A model generated the notes under the pieces. The model saw nothing but the letters and a program-made list of their open reading frames with translations, was not told the origin of the DNA and did no database searches. Of a DNA stretch of 28,738 bases, positions 7,933 through 16,156 are shown in pieces. The stretch spans positions 1-28,738 of the forward strand of contig JAEYXX010000084.1 of assembly GCA_023431055.1 (NCBI GenBank), read 5' to 3'. The position numbers were made by a program, and so were the translations under genes. Source of the DNA: Pseudomonadota bacterium. GTDB lineage: Bacteria; Pseudomonadota; Gammaproteobacteria; Pseudomonadales; Pseudomonadaceae. Numbering within the stretch: the stretch's first letter is position 1; every line of letters starts with the position of its first letter.

Positions 7933-8466
7933 CTATTCTTCGGCCTGCGCCGCCTGCAAGGCTTCCAGTGCCGGCGCGGCGTAGATGCCCACTTCCACCG
8001 CCAGCTCCATTACCCGCGGCAGGTCGCTGGCGTACACCAGCACGGCCTGCAGCTCGTCATCCAGTGGCTCGCTGAAATCCACCAGCACGTAGCCGCCAGT
8101 TTCCGGCGACAGCGCCGAAAGCTGCACCTGGATGCGGTTGAGTGCCTTGAGCGGCTCGGTCTTGGCCAGTTGCTTGGGCTTGAGCACGAACTGCACCTGC
8201 GGGCCGAAGGACTCGGTGATGCACTGGAACAGTTCTTCATAGCTGTCGGCCTGGAATAGCACGGTATCCGGCAGGCTGCCGACCACCACCCATTCGCCCA
8301 GCGGGATGGGGAATTCGTCGTCGTAGTTGACGTCCGGGTTGGCGGCGAGGAACGCGGCCGGGTCGGCATAGGCTTGCGCCGCTTCGTCGGCGATACGCGC
8401 GATCTCGTCCTCGGGCAGGCAGCCGGAGCTTATCTTGGCGATCAGTTCTTCCAGCTGGGCTTTCAT
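7933..8466 (-). CDS. Hypothetical protein, 177 residues, downstream of yegD-like gene
   Basis: I do not recognise a family. The start at 8466 (M-K-A-Q-L-E-E-L) is chosen because GAGG lies upstream; an earlier in-frame ATG would add 13 residues. The protein is acidic, has no signal peptide or membrane segment, and is predicted cytosolic. It has a helical N-terminus (E-D-E-I-A-R-I-A-D-E-A-A-Q-A-Y-A), a central P-I-P-L-G-E-W-V-V-V-G-S segment and an alanine-rich C-terminus. It is transcribed in the same direction as the Hsp70-like gene, 171 bases downstream, with an inverted repeat between them, so it may have its own promoter. Codon use looks native. No function is proposed. Confidence 0.8.
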   Translation of the reverse strand: MKAQLEELIAKISSGCLPEDEIARIADEAAQAYADPAAFLAANPDVNYDDEFPIPLGEWVVVGSLPDTVLFQADSYEELFQCITESFGPQVQFVLKPKQLAKTEPLKALNRIQVQLSALSPETGGYVLVDFSEPLDDELQAVLVYASDLPRVMELAVEVGIYAAPALEALQAAQAEE

Positions 8467-8549
8467 CGTGTGGTTCCTCAAGGTTAAAAAGTGAGCTGTA
8501 AGCAAAGCCTGCGTATGTAGAGGTCTTGCGAGCTAGAGTCCTGCAAGGC

Positions 8550-8607
8550 AAAAACAGGCGAGAAAGCGGAGTGTACTTTTGTACATGAGCATTTCGAGCC
8601 TGTTTTT
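8550..8607. repeat. Nested inverted repeat downstream of the Hsp70-like gene
   Basis: Outer arms AAAAACAGGC (8550-8559) and GCCTGTTTTT (8598-8607) enclose a smaller TGTAC-TTTT-GTACA hairpin at 8573-8586. It starts about 30 bases after the yegD-like stop (read on the - strand) and each orientation ends in a run of five T, so a bidirectional rho-independent terminator is plausible. I have the impression that similar elements recur in Pseudomonas genomes, but cannot confirm it here. Confidence 0.55.
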
Positions 8608-8637
8608 AACGCAGCAGGTCCGACGCGCAGCAGACCG

Positions 8638-9903
8638 TCACCCGTAGCGCTTCTTGGCTTCGATGGCCAGGCCACTACCAATGCTGCCGAAGGTATTGCC
8701 TTCCACGCTGCGTGCGTTGGGCAACATCGCCGCCACGCTCTGACGCAGCGCCGGCACGCCGCTGGAACCACCGGTGAAGAACAGCGTATCGACCTGATCA
8801 GCGGCGATGTCGGCATCGGCTAGCAACTGCGTGAGGCTGGCGCGGATACGTTCGAGCAGCGGTTCGATGGCGTTCTCGAACAAGGGGCGGGTCAGTTCTG
8901 CGACCAGGCCCGGTTCGATGCGTGACAGGTCGATGGGGCGCGCGTCCTGTTCGCTCAGGGCGATCTTGCTCTCTTCCACCTGCATTGCCAGCCAGTGCCC
9001 GGCGCGCTGTTCGATCAGGCTGAACAGACGGTCGATGCCGGTAGCGTCGACGATGTCGTAGCGCATGTTCTGCAGCGCCAGTTGGGTCTTCTGTGCGTAC
9101 AGCGCATTGATGGTGTGCCAGGTGGCCAGGTTGAGGTGGTAGCTGGTGGGCATGAAGGCGTCGCTCTTCATCCGGCTGCCGTAGCCGAACAAGGGCATCA
9201 CTCCGGCCAGCGACAGCTGCTTGTCGAAATCGGTACCGCCGATATGCACGCCGCCGGTGGCGAGGATGTCGCCCTGACGATCGGCCAGGTGGTGGCGCTC
9301 AGGGGCCAGACGCACCAGGGAAAAGTCCGAGGTGCCGCCGCCGATGTCGACGATCAGCACCAGTTCCTCGCGCGCCAGGCTCGACTCGTAGTCGAAGGCC
9401 GCGGCGATGGGCTCGTACTGGAAGGACACCTCCTTGAAGCCGAGCTTGTGCGCCACGGCCACCAGGGTGTTCTGCGCTTCTTGGTCGGCCGCCGGGTCGT
9501 CGTCGACGAAAAATACCGGGCGACCCAGCACCACTTCCTCGAAGGCGCGTTCGGCCTGGTTTTCGGCGCGTTTCTTCAGCTCGCCGATAAAGAAGCCGAG
9601 CAGGTCCTTGAACGGCAGGGCGCTGCCCAGCACGGTGGTTTCGCTTTTCAGCAGCTTGGAGCCCAGCAGGCTTTTCAGCGAGCGCATCAGGCGCCCTTCG
9701 TAGCCTTCCAGGTACTCGTGCAGGGCCAGGCGGCCGTAGACCGGGCGGCGCTCTTCGGTGTTGAAGAAGATCACCGAGGGCAGGGTGATCTTGCCGTCTT
9801 CCAGGGGCAGCAGGCTGTCCTGGCCGGGGCGCAGCCAGCCGACGGTGGAGTTGGAGGTGCCGAAGTCGATACCGCAGGCGCGGGCGGGAGTGCTAAAGGA
9901 CAT
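8638..9903 (-). CDS. yegD: Hsp70-family chaperone, YegD-like
   Basis: A 421-residue Hsp70/actin-fold protein containing the ATPase domain and no C-terminal substrate-binding domain, as in E. coli YegD (about 450 residues). Seen: phosphate-1 motif C-G-I-D-F-G-T-S-N-S at 10-19, F-Q-Y-E-P-I-A-A-A-F at 161-170, phosphate-2 motif D-I-G-G-G-T-S-D at 186-193 and adenosine motif F-T-G-G-S-S-G-V-P near 380. The frame is open far upstream, antisense to the next gene's end, but the ATG at 9903 starts the conserved sequence. It lies 65 bases downstream of the UPF0104-type gene and is probably in the same transcript. YegD proteins are poorly understood; a chaperone-like ATP-dependent role is inferred from the family only. 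Confidence 0.9.
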   Translation of the reverse strand: MSFSTPARACGIDFGTSNSTVGWLRPGQDSLLPLEDGKITLPSVIFFNTEERRPVYGRLALHEYLEGYEGRLMRSLKSLLGSKLLKSETTVLGSALPFKDLLGFFIGELKKRAENQAERAFEEVVLGRPVFFVDDDPAADQEAQNTLVAVAHKLGFKEVSFQYEPIAAAFDYESSLAREELVLIVDIGGGTSDFSLVRLAPERHHLADRQGDILATGGVHIGGTDFDKQLSLAGVMPLFGYGSRMKSDAFMPTSYHLNLATWHTINALYAQKTQLALQNMRYDIVDATGIDRLFSLIEQRAGHWLAMQVEESKIALSEQDARPIDLSRIEPGLVAELTRPLFENAIEPLLERIRASLTQLLADADIAADQVDTLFFTGGSSGVPALRQSVAAMLPNARSVEGNTFGSIGSGLAIEAKKRYG

Positions 9904-9968
9904 GACAGAACACGAGGCCGCAAAAATGGCCGCGCATTCTATGCCAGTGCTGCGGCGACGGCGAGTCG

Positions 9969-10943
9969 TCAGGACGGCAGGTTGCTGCCCTGCTGCTTTT
10001 CCTTCCACTGGCTCCATTCGAAGCCCAGCACCACCAGCAGCGACAGGGCGAAGGGCAGCAGCAGGTAGAACACGCGGAACACGATCAGCGCGGCCAGCAC
10101 ATCGGCGGCAGGAATCTCCGGCAGCGCGGCGAGGAAGGTCACCTCCAGCACCCCCAGGCCGCCAGGTGCGTGGGACAGCAGGGCCAGGGAGAAGGAGGCG
10201 AGGAACACGCCGAGCACCACCAGATAGCCGGGGTGATTGTCGGCCGGCAGGGCGAAGTAGATGATCGCCGCCGCGCACAACAGCTCCAGCGGGCCGGCCA
10301 GCAATTGGCGGCTGACGATGGGCAGGCGCGGATATTCGACGTGCAGCTTGCCCAGCGTCCAGGGTTTGAACTGACGCCAGGAGCCCAGCACGTAAAGGCC
10401 GACCAGGCTCAGCAGGACACTGCCGATGACCACCGATACCAGCGGCGTGATGTTGGCTACCCGGTGAATCAGATCGGGCTGGGCGATCAGCACGCAGCCG
10501 CTGGCCAGCAGGGTGCCGAGGGCGAAGGTGAAGGAGCAGAAGACGATGAGGATGCCTATTTCCTGTGGCGTCAGGCCCTTGCTGCGATAGGCGCGATAAC
10601 GCACCACGGCCCCGGAGAACACCGAGGCGCCGATATTGTGAGCCAGGGCGTAGGTGGTGAAGGAGCACAGGGTGATGAAGCGCCAGGGAATCTTCTTGCC
10701 CAGGTGAGCGACGGCAATGCGGTCGTACCAGGCCAGGGCCCAATAGGCGCCGAGGGTAGCCGCTGCGGCAAGCAGCCAGTTCATGTGGGAGATCGCCTCG
10801 ATGCTGCCCTTGATCTCGTCGAGGGAGATATTGCGCAGCTCGCGGTAGAGCAGAAAGCCAGACAGCACCACGGCACTGAGCCCGATCAGCGTCCAGATCA
10901 GGTCGCTGCGCTTCAGTTTAGGTTTGGCTTCTACGACAGACAC
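9969..10943 (-). CDS. UPF0104 / YbhN-like integral membrane protein (flippase-like domain)
   Basis: A 324-residue protein with about eight membrane segments, matching the lysylphosphatidylglycerol synthase transmembrane (UPF0104/YbhN) family. The signature H-A-P-G-G-L-G-V-L-E lies near residue 267; N-I-G-A-S-V-F-S-G-A-V-V-R-Y-R-A near 103-118 is also conserved. It starts with GTG, supported by GAGGA 6-10 bases upstream. Relatives include the flippase half of MprF and E. coli YbhN, so a role in moving or modifying membrane lipids is plausible but unproven. It precedes the yegD-like gene on the same strand; upstream lies a 210-base gap and then the yqaA-like gene. Confidence 0.88.
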   Translation of the reverse strand: MSVVEAKPKLKRSDLIWTLIGLSAVVLSGFLLYRELRNISLDEIKGSIEAISHMNWLLAAAATLGAYWALAWYDRIAVAHLGKKIPWRFITLCSFTTYALAHNIGASVFSGAVVRYRAYRSKGLTPQEIGILIVFCSFTFALGTLLASGCVLIAQPDLIHRVANITPLVSVVIGSVLLSLVGLYVLGSWRQFKPWTLGKLHVEYPRLPIVSRQLLAGPLELLCAAAIIYFALPADNHPGYLVVLGVFLASFSLALLSHAPGGLGVLEVTFLAALPEIPAADVLAALIVFRVFYLLLPFALSLLVVLGFEWSQWKEKQQGSNLPS

Positions 10944-11153
10944 CGCTATTCCTCGTTCACCAGGCCCTGGGGTAGTGGGGCCGCATGCCTCTGTCGAGGC
11001 GGCTGTTCACCGGCTAACCGGCCATTTGCAACGGCCGTAGGCGGATCGTGCCCGCGCGGCGCGCTGCGCAGTATCAGGGAGCCGCCGCCAGTACTCAACT
11101 GGCAAGCATGCAGGCACCCCTCAGTAGTTGTGTCAGCGATTGTCCTGATACGT
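10944..11153. other. Gap between yqaA-like and UPF0104 genes
   Basis: This stretch of 210 bases has no convincing gene on either strand. It probably carries a promoter or leader for the UPF0104-type gene. Some short GC-rich inverted segments are present (near 11050-11070), but none is strong enough to call. Confidence 0.3.
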
Positions 11154-11591
11154 TCATATCCAGGCCAGTGTCAGCGCTGCCAGCACCGCGTAGCGGCCAG
11201 CTTTGGCCAGAGTGACGATGAGCAGAAATATCCACAGGCGCTCGCGCATCACCCCGGCAACCAGCGTCAAAGGGTCGCCGATCACCGGCATCCAACTGAG
11301 CAGCAACGACCAGCGACCATAACGGGCATACCAGGCCTGCGCCTGTTGCAACCGAACCGGGCTGACGGGAAACCAGCGCCGCTCGCGGTAATGCTCGATC
11401 GAGCGCCCCAGCAGCCAGTTGACCCATGAGCCCAGCACGTTGCCCAGGGTCGCGGCAAGCAGCAGCGCCCATAGCGGATGCTGGCCGGCCAGCAACAGCG
11501 CCACCAGTACGGCCTCGGACTGCAGGGGTAACAGCGTTGCCGCGCCGAAGGCGGAAAGAAACAGAGCCGGGTAGGCGGAAAGACCGAACAT
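11154..11591 (-). CDS. yqaA: YqaA-family (DedA-like, VTT superfamily) membrane protein
   Basis: A 145-residue inner-membrane protein of the YqaA group (E. coli YqaA is about 142 residues). The sequence shows L-P-L-Q-S-E-A-V-L-V near 21-30, A-T-L-G-N-V-L-G-S-W-V-N-W-L-L-G-R near 47-63, a charged middle with W-Y-A-R-Y-G-R-W-S-L-L-L-S-W-M-P-V-I-G-D-P-L-T near 87-109, and a final hydrophobic helix. This E/G/P pattern is shared with DedA/VTT proteins, some of which are lipid-carrier flippases or scramblases. The gene follows the VC0807-type gene by 33 bases on the same strand, suggesting co-transcription. The specific function of YqaA is not established. Confidence 0.88.
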   Translation of the reverse strand: MFGLSAYPALFLSAFGAATLLPLQSEAVLVALLLAGQHPLWALLLAATLGNVLGSWVNWLLGRSIEHYRERRWFPVSPVRLQQAQAWYARYGRWSLLLSWMPVIGDPLTLVAGVMRERLWIFLLIVTLAKAGRYAVLAALTLAWI

Positions 11592-11624
11592 GTTCAGCGC
11601 TGCCGACCCTGAGGTCGGCGTGGC

Positions 11625-12353
11625 TCAGTTCTGCGGTTCCTGGCCGTTATTGGCCATGATCTCTTCCAGGTTCAGCCCGGTCAGGCCATGAATGGTCTTC
11701 CACAGGTAGTAGAAGATGGCCATCAGCATGATCATCGAGGGAATGGCGATCATCGGATAGCTGAGCAGGGTCATGCGCCCCAGCTCGTCGTTGAACGCCT
11801 CGGTGCCGGCCGGGCTGACCACGATCCACTTGGCCAGCACGTAGTTCATGAACGAGGAGAAGAAGAAGGTGCCGCTGAGCCAGTAGGTCGCGCGCATCAG
11901 CCGTGTTTCGAAATGCTCGACGTGGCCGCCTTGTTCCAGGCGATCATGGATCTTGTCGACGTTGAGTACGGTCTTGTTGAACAGCAGGGTGCGGATCAGC
12001 GGATAGCGGGTGCGGGTGGACACCAGCACGGCGATGCCGATCAGGCCGGGAATGGCGGCCTCCTTCACCGCCAGCCATTGGGTATCCAGATGCAGCAGGC
12101 CAATCCCGCCGGTCAGCGCCACACTGATCAGGCCGAGCAGGGCGATGAAATTGAATTTGCGGTACTTGATCAGCTCGAACGCGCCCCAGCCCAGTGGGAA
12201 CGCCAGGGCCAGCAGCAACGCGCCGTCGGCGCCGAGGCGGTGCTCGCCACTGAGCTTCATCAGAATGAACGAGGGAATCAGGATGCTGATGGCTAGATCG
12301 ATCAGCGGGCGGGGCTTGTGTGTCGGGGTACGGCTGTCAGTGGTGGCGGTCAT
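11625..12353 (-). CDS. VC0807-family membrane protein
   Basis: A 242-residue membrane protein, recognised as similar to the widespread VC0807 family of unknown function. It has hydrophobic segments near 18-35, 42-60, 66-85, 93-112, 158-178 and 200-220, with a charged middle loop (N-V-D-K-I-H-D-R-L-E-Q-G-G) and a polar C-terminal tail ending N-G-Q-E-P-Q-N. The ATG at 12353 lies beside the divergent intergenic region. It is the first gene of the leftward group that continues with the yqaA-like gene. No enzymatic motif is visible. Family assignment is from memory of the sequence type. Confidence 0.78.
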   Translation of the reverse strand: MTATTDSRTPTHKPRPLIDLAISILIPSFILMKLSGEHRLGADGALLLALAFPLGWGAFELIKYRKFNFIALLGLISVALTGGIGLLHLDTQWLAVKEAAIPGLIGIAVLVSTRTRYPLIRTLLFNKTVLNVDKIHDRLEQGGHVEHFETRLMRATYWLSGTFFFSSFMNYVLAKWIVVSPAGTEAFNDELGRMTLLSYPMIAIPSMIMLMAIFYYLWKTIHGLTGLNLEEIMANNGQEPQN

Positions 12354-12518
12354 GGTAACTGGAGTCTGCGTAGGAAGCCCGATGATCGCCTGCCCGGCGC
12401 GCCAGGGCTAGTCCGACCGTCGGTTTTGAATGTGAAAAAGTATGAGTCGACAGCCATCCGACAGGAGAGAAGAGCTGGCTGGCGATGCTAAAGTGATGGC
12501 AAGGCCTGGGAGTCGAAC
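12354..12518. promoter_or_regulatory. Divergent intergenic region
   Basis: These 165 bases separate a leftward membrane-protein group from a rightward binding-protein gene, so promoters for both directions must lie here. The middle, around 12420-12445, is AT-richer than its surroundings. I see no clear operator palindrome or unambiguous -35/-10 pair. Confidence 0.35.
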
Positions 12519-13442
12519 ATGCCAAGAATCATCCCTTTCATTTGCCTGTTGCTGGCTGCTCTTTTCCTGACGCCTGTGCCGGCCTGGGCGCGGGACTGTA
12601 TCGGTATGGTGCCGGCCGGCACATCGGCGTTCTGGAGCGAGCTGGAGGCCGGCGCGAGACGCACCGTTGACGATCTGCAATTGGAACTCTATACGCGCGG
12701 CCCGGCCCAGGAGGGCAGCGTCGAGGTGCAGTTGCAACTGATAGATCGCGTGCTTGCACAGGGCTGCAAGGCGCTGATCATCGCCCCGGCTGGCGATGCC
12801 ATCGATACCCGGATAGCGGCCTTGCGTGACGAAGGTATTCCCACCGTCTATGTCGACCGCGGCGTTGCGGGAGATGGCGCTTATGCGCTGGTGGCGACCG
12901 ACAACTTCCTCGCAGGTCAGTTGGCCGGGCAACAACTGGCCGAGCGTCTCGGGCAGGGTGGCAGAGTCGGGTTGTTGCGTTTGCGTCCCGGGCTGCAATC
13001 GACCGAGGAACGTGAGCGCGGCTTTCTGCTGGCGGCACAGGCGTCAGGGTTGCAGGTGGTATTCGACACCTACCTGGGTGATGACCGCCAGCGCATCGCC
13101 GAGGCCCTGAGCGAGCAGTTGCCCAGGCTCGACGGCCTGTTCAGCCTCAATGGCACCAGCAGCCGGGCGACACTGGCGGCCCTGCGCCAGTTGGGCAAGG
13201 CCGGTACGGTGGACTTCGTCGGCTTCGACGGAGGCGAACTGCTGTTCGATGCCGTGAGACAAGGACAGATTCACGCCCTGTTGCTTCAGCAGCCGCAGGC
13301 CATGGGCGATCATGCGGTGCGCCTGGTGCATCGGGCCCTGAGTGGCGAACGCGCCATTTCACGCCTGCAACTGTTGCTCGAGCCACGGGTACTGACCGCC
13401 AGGGAATTGGCCGATATGACCGCGCCGCAACAGCCATGGTGA
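12519..13442 (+). CDS. Periplasmic substrate-binding protein, sugar-binding (LacI/RbsB-like) type, orphan
   Basis: A 307-residue exported protein with a signal peptide (I-I-P-F-I-C-L-L-L-A-A-L-F-L, cleavage after A-W-A near residue 25). The mature part has the two-lobed type-I periplasmic binding fold: G-C-K-A-L-I-I-A-P-A-G-D-A near 85-95, the hinge-like G-I-P-T-V-Y-V-D-R-G near 106-115, A-T-D-N-F-L-A-G-Q-L-A-G near 124-135, and V-D-F-V-G-F-D-G-G-E-L-L near 228-240. GGGAG seven bases upstream supports the ATG. Such proteins normally feed ABC sugar importers, but no permease or ATPase is adjacent. It may instead serve a distant transporter or the periplasmic sensor of a signalling protein (inference). 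Confidence 0.85.
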   Translation: MPRIIPFICLLLAALFLTPVPAWARDCIGMVPAGTSAFWSELEAGARRTVDDLQLELYTRGPAQEGSVEVQLQLIDRVLAQGCKALIIAPAGDAIDTRIAALRDEGIPTVYVDRGVAGDGAYALVATDNFLAGQLAGQQLAERLGQGGRVGLLRLRPGLQSTEERERGFLLAAQASGLQVVFDTYLGDDRQRIAEALSEQLPRLDGLFSLNGTSSRATLAALRQLGKAGTVDFVGFDGGELLFDAVRQGQIHALLLQQPQAMGDHAVRLVHRALSGERAISRLQLLLEPRVLTARELADMTAPQQPW

Positions 13443-13521
13443 TGGGCAGAGCGCGGGTTTATGATCCTTGTCCTGGCCGCCCTGAATTCGCTGTAGGGCG
13501 CGCTCTAGACGGTGGCGTGCA

Positions 13522-14292
13522 ATGAACCTGAAGTACCTGCTCGCAGCTCTGTTGTTCTGCAGTTTTTGCGTCCACGTGACGGCTGCCGAGTTGCGGCTGT
13601 ATACCGAAGACTATCGACCTTTCAGCTATCTCGAGAATGGCAAGCCGAGTGGTATGGCTGTGGCGGTGGTCGAAGAGTTGATCCACCGTACCGGTGAGCG
13701 GGCGCGCATCGAACTGGTGCCCTGGACACGCGGCTATCACCAGGTTCGTCATCAGGCCGACACCGCGTTGTTTTCCACCGTGCGCACGGCGCAGCGCGAA
13801 GCCGAGTTTCAGTGGGTCGGGCCGATCGCGCGAGGCTATACGCGCTTCTACACGCACAAGGATGCCGGGCTGCGAGTCACCAGTCTGGACGACGTGCGCC
13901 AGCTCGGCACCCTCGCCGTGCCCAAACGGTGGTACAGCTATGAGCTGCTGCGCCAGCAGAATCTCGAGAACCTCTATGGCGTGCCGACCCCGCAGGACAT
14001 GCTGCGCATGTTTCGCCTCGGTCGGGTCAAGCTGCTGCTGGCCAACACCCTTACCCTCGATGGCATGCTGGCCGAGCAGGATATGCATGCCAGGCAACTG
14101 CAGGCGCAGTTCGACCTGATGCCCAATGACTCCTATATCGCCTTTTCCCTGCAGACGGATGCCGCTCGTGTCGCGCGATGGCAGCAGGCGCTGCAGCAGA
14201 TGCGTCATGACGGCAGCCTGGAGCGGATCTATCGACACTGGTTTCCGACGGCCGATGAGCGGACGTTGGTCGATTTGCTGCGCCTCGAGTGA
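13522..14292 (+). CDS. Periplasmic solute-binding protein, family 3 type, orphan (paralogue 1)
   Basis: A 256-residue exported protein with signal peptide M-N-L-K-Y-L-L-A-A-L-L-F-C, cleaved near V-T-A-A-E. The mature part has the amino-acid-type (SBP_bac_3) layout: L-R-L-Y-T-E-D-Y-R-P-F-S-Y at the start, G-K-P-S-G-M-A-V near 45-52, R-I-E-L-V-P-W-T-R-G near 65-74, A-L-F-S-T-V-R-T near 86-93, and a final W-Q-Q-A-L-Q-Q-M-R-H-D-G-S-L-E-R-I-Y. It is clearly paralogous to the gene immediately downstream. No permease or ATPase is nearby. Proteins of this subgroup are common as isolated genes in Pseudomonas and their ligands are mostly unknown. Confidence 0.88.
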   Translation: MNLKYLLAALLFCSFCVHVTAAELRLYTEDYRPFSYLENGKPSGMAVAVVEELIHRTGERARIELVPWTRGYHQVRHQADTALFSTVRTAQREAEFQWVGPIARGYTRFYTHKDAGLRVTSLDDVRQLGTLAVPKRWYSYELLRQQNLENLYGVPTPQDMLRMFRLGRVKLLLANTLTLDGMLAEQDMHARQLQAQFDLMPNDSYIAFSLQTDAARVARWQQALQQMRHDGSLERIYRHWFPTADERTLVDLLRLE

Positions 14293-14345
14293 AGCGGCTG
14301 CATGGCGCTCCACGTCTTGCTAGGCTGCAAGCGGGAGGGGCGGTG

Positions 14346-15101
14346 ATGGCCAAGTGTATTAATCGATGGCTGTGTGTCCTGCTGGTGGTGCTGTGCGCTC
14401 CGGTGGAGGCACAGTTGCGTCTGCTCACCGAGGATGCGCCACCCATGAGTTTCATGCGCGATGGCGAGCCCAGTGGTTTCTCCATCGAAGTGGTCAGGGC
14501 CTTGCTGGCGCGTACTGGCGACCGTGGACAGATCGAGATGGTGCCCTGGACGCGCGCGCTCCATCTGGCCCAGCAGGACGAAGACATCGCCCTGTTTTCC
14601 ACCGTGCGTACGCCCGAGCGTGAGGGCAAGTTTCACTGGGTTGGCCCCATCGTGGTTGGCACCACCAGCTTTTACTCGCTGAAAGCCCGCAAGCTGGTCA
14701 TCGATACCCTGCAACAGGCCGCAGACAGCGGGCCTCTGGCGCTGCCCAAGCAGTGGTACACCTTCGAGACGCTGAGTGCCAAGGGTTTCACCAACCTCTA
14801 CGGCGTGCCCAGTTCGAAGCACATGATGACCATGCTCAAGCATGGCCGGGTCAACCTGATCGCCACAGAGGACCTGACCCTGGCTGGCGAGCTGGCTGCC
14901 GTCGAACTCAAGCCGCAGGATGTCACCGCGCATGTGCCGTTCATGCGCTCGGCCTATTACATCGCCTTTTCCCCGCAGACCTCGGTGGTACGCGTGGTGC
15001 GTTGGCAGCGCGCGTTGCGGCAGATGCACGAGGACGGCAGCCTCGAGGCGATCCTCAGGCGCTGGCTACCGCATGCATCGATGCCACCCATGGAGCCGTA
15101 G
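14346..15101 (+). CDS. Periplasmic solute-binding protein, family 3 type, orphan (paralogue 2)
   Basis: A 251-residue exported protein, the tandem paralogue of the upstream gene. Shared blocks include L-R-L-L-T-E-D at the mature start, V-P-W-T-R-A, A-L-F-S-T-V-R-T-P-E-R-E, W-V-G-P-I, a conserved L-P-K-Q-W-Y segment, N-L-Y-G-V-P, G-R-V-N-L-I, Y-Y-I-A-F-S-P-Q-T and a final M-H-E-D-G-S-L-E. The reading frame allows a GTG start at 14289 that overlaps the previous stop. ATG 14346 is preferred because GGGAGGGG lies five bases upstream and it opens directly into a signal peptide (C-I-N-R-W-L-C-V-L-L-V-V-L, cleavage after V-E-A). Close spacing suggests one transcript with its twin. Confidence 0.86.
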   Translation: MAKCINRWLCVLLVVLCAPVEAQLRLLTEDAPPMSFMRDGEPSGFSIEVVRALLARTGDRGQIEMVPWTRALHLAQQDEDIALFSTVRTPEREGKFHWVGPIVVGTTSFYSLKARKLVIDTLQQAADSGPLALPKQWYTFETLSAKGFTNLYGVPSSKHMMTMLKHGRVNLIATEDLTLAGELAAVELKPQDVTAHVPFMRSAYYIAFSPQTSVVRVVRWQRALRQMHEDGSLEAILRRWLPHASMPPMEP

Positions 15102-15154
15102 CGGTACCCGTGGGCACTGGTTAACCTGAGCGCTGCAATCCACCGAGTCCGATC

Positions 15155-16156
15155 ATGTCGCGTGCCAAAGTTACTCTCGATCTGCGCAGCCGCGCCGGGT
15201 TGTTCGCTCACCTGGAGGCTATGGAGCGGGCCGGTGTGCCCATCGATCGGGCGCTGGCCAGCTTGAGTCTCGGTGCGCGCCATGAGGCCGCCGTGAAGCG
15301 CTTGCGGCAGATGGTGGGCAACGGTCGCGACCTGGCGAGTTCCGGCCAGTTGAGTGGCGTGTTCACGCCACTGGAAAGCAGCCTGATACGCGCCGCGCAG
15401 GAGGCCGGCGGGCTGGCGCATACCTACCAGCAACTGGCGCAGCGCTACGATGAACAGGCGCGTCATGCCGCAGAACTGAAGTCACGTCTTCTGCTGCCGG
15501 CCGGGGTTTTGCTGCTGGCGCTGGCGGTCAAACCCCTGCCTGCCTTGGTCGCTGGCAACATCAGCGGCCTCGGCTACCTGACGGCCGTGCTGCTGCCGCT
15601 GTTCTGGCTGTCTGCGCTGCTGTGGGGCGCTCGCGCGCTGTGGCGTCGCTGGCAGCAGCGCAGCAGCGATCAACCTGGCACGCTCGACGATCTGCTACTG
15701 GCCCTGCCAGTGCTCGGCAGCCTGCAGCGCCGCGCCGACCTGCGAAATTTCTGCGACAGTCTCGGGCTGTTACTGGAGGCCGGCATGCCGGTACTCGATG
15801 CCCTGCAAAGGGCCTGCAGCGCGGTGAGCAATGCGCGGCTGCGGCGGGATTTCGCCACTCTGGCGCCGCGAGTCGCTGCCGGGCAATCGCTGATGCGTGC
15901 CTTCGACGGGCTGAGCTTTCCCGGCAAAGCGATGCTGATCGGTGTGCTCAATACCGGCGAAGCGACCGGCCGTCCCGGCGAGGCACTGTTGCGTTTCGCC
16001 CGTCTGCAGGCGCAGCAGCTGGCTGCCAGCCAGCAGGCGCTGGCGAGTTGGGGGCCGCGGTTGTTCTATCTGGCTGTCGCCGGCTGGATGGCGTACGGCC
16101 TGCTAACCGGCGGCGGCTTCTTCCCGGCGCTGCCCGCCGAGCTGGCTGGCCGATAA
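15155..16156 (+). CDS. Type II secretion F / PilC-like inner-membrane protein, orphan
   Basis: A 333-residue protein with two copies of the T2SF fold. The first is cytoplasmic at about 10-110 ([27 protein letters not shown]); the second is at about 195-310 ([29 protein letters not shown]). Membrane segments are at about 112-130, 138-160 and at the C-terminus. GspF/PilC proteins are platform proteins of type II secretion and type IV pilus machines and are usually about 400 residues, so this one is short. No secretion ATPase, pseudopilin or secretin gene is adjacent. It may work with a distant system or act on its own; no specific function can be assigned. Confidence 0.85.
   Translation: MSRAKVTLDLRSRAGLFAHLEAMERAGVPIDRALASLSLGARHEAAVKRLRQMVGNGRDLASSGQLSGVFTPLESSLIRAAQEAGGLAHTYQQLAQRYDEQARHAAELKSRLLLPAGVLLLALAVKPLPALVAGNISGLGYLTAVLLPLFWLSALLWGARALWRRWQQRSSDQPGTLDDLLLALPVLGSLQRRADLRNFCDSLGLLLEAGMPVLDALQRACSAVSNARLRRDFATLAPRVAAGQSLMRAFDGLSFPGKAMLIGVLNTGEATGRPGEALLRFARLQAQQLAASQQALASWGPRLFYLAVAGWMAYGLLTGGGFFPALPAELAGR

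Noticed and set aside
8638..10743. Continuous 701-codon frame suggesting a fusion of a membrane protein and YegD
   Set aside because: The upstream half is an out-of-frame reading of the UPF0104 gene and is Arg/Pro/Gly-rich; conserved Hsp70 sequence begins at the ATG at 9903.
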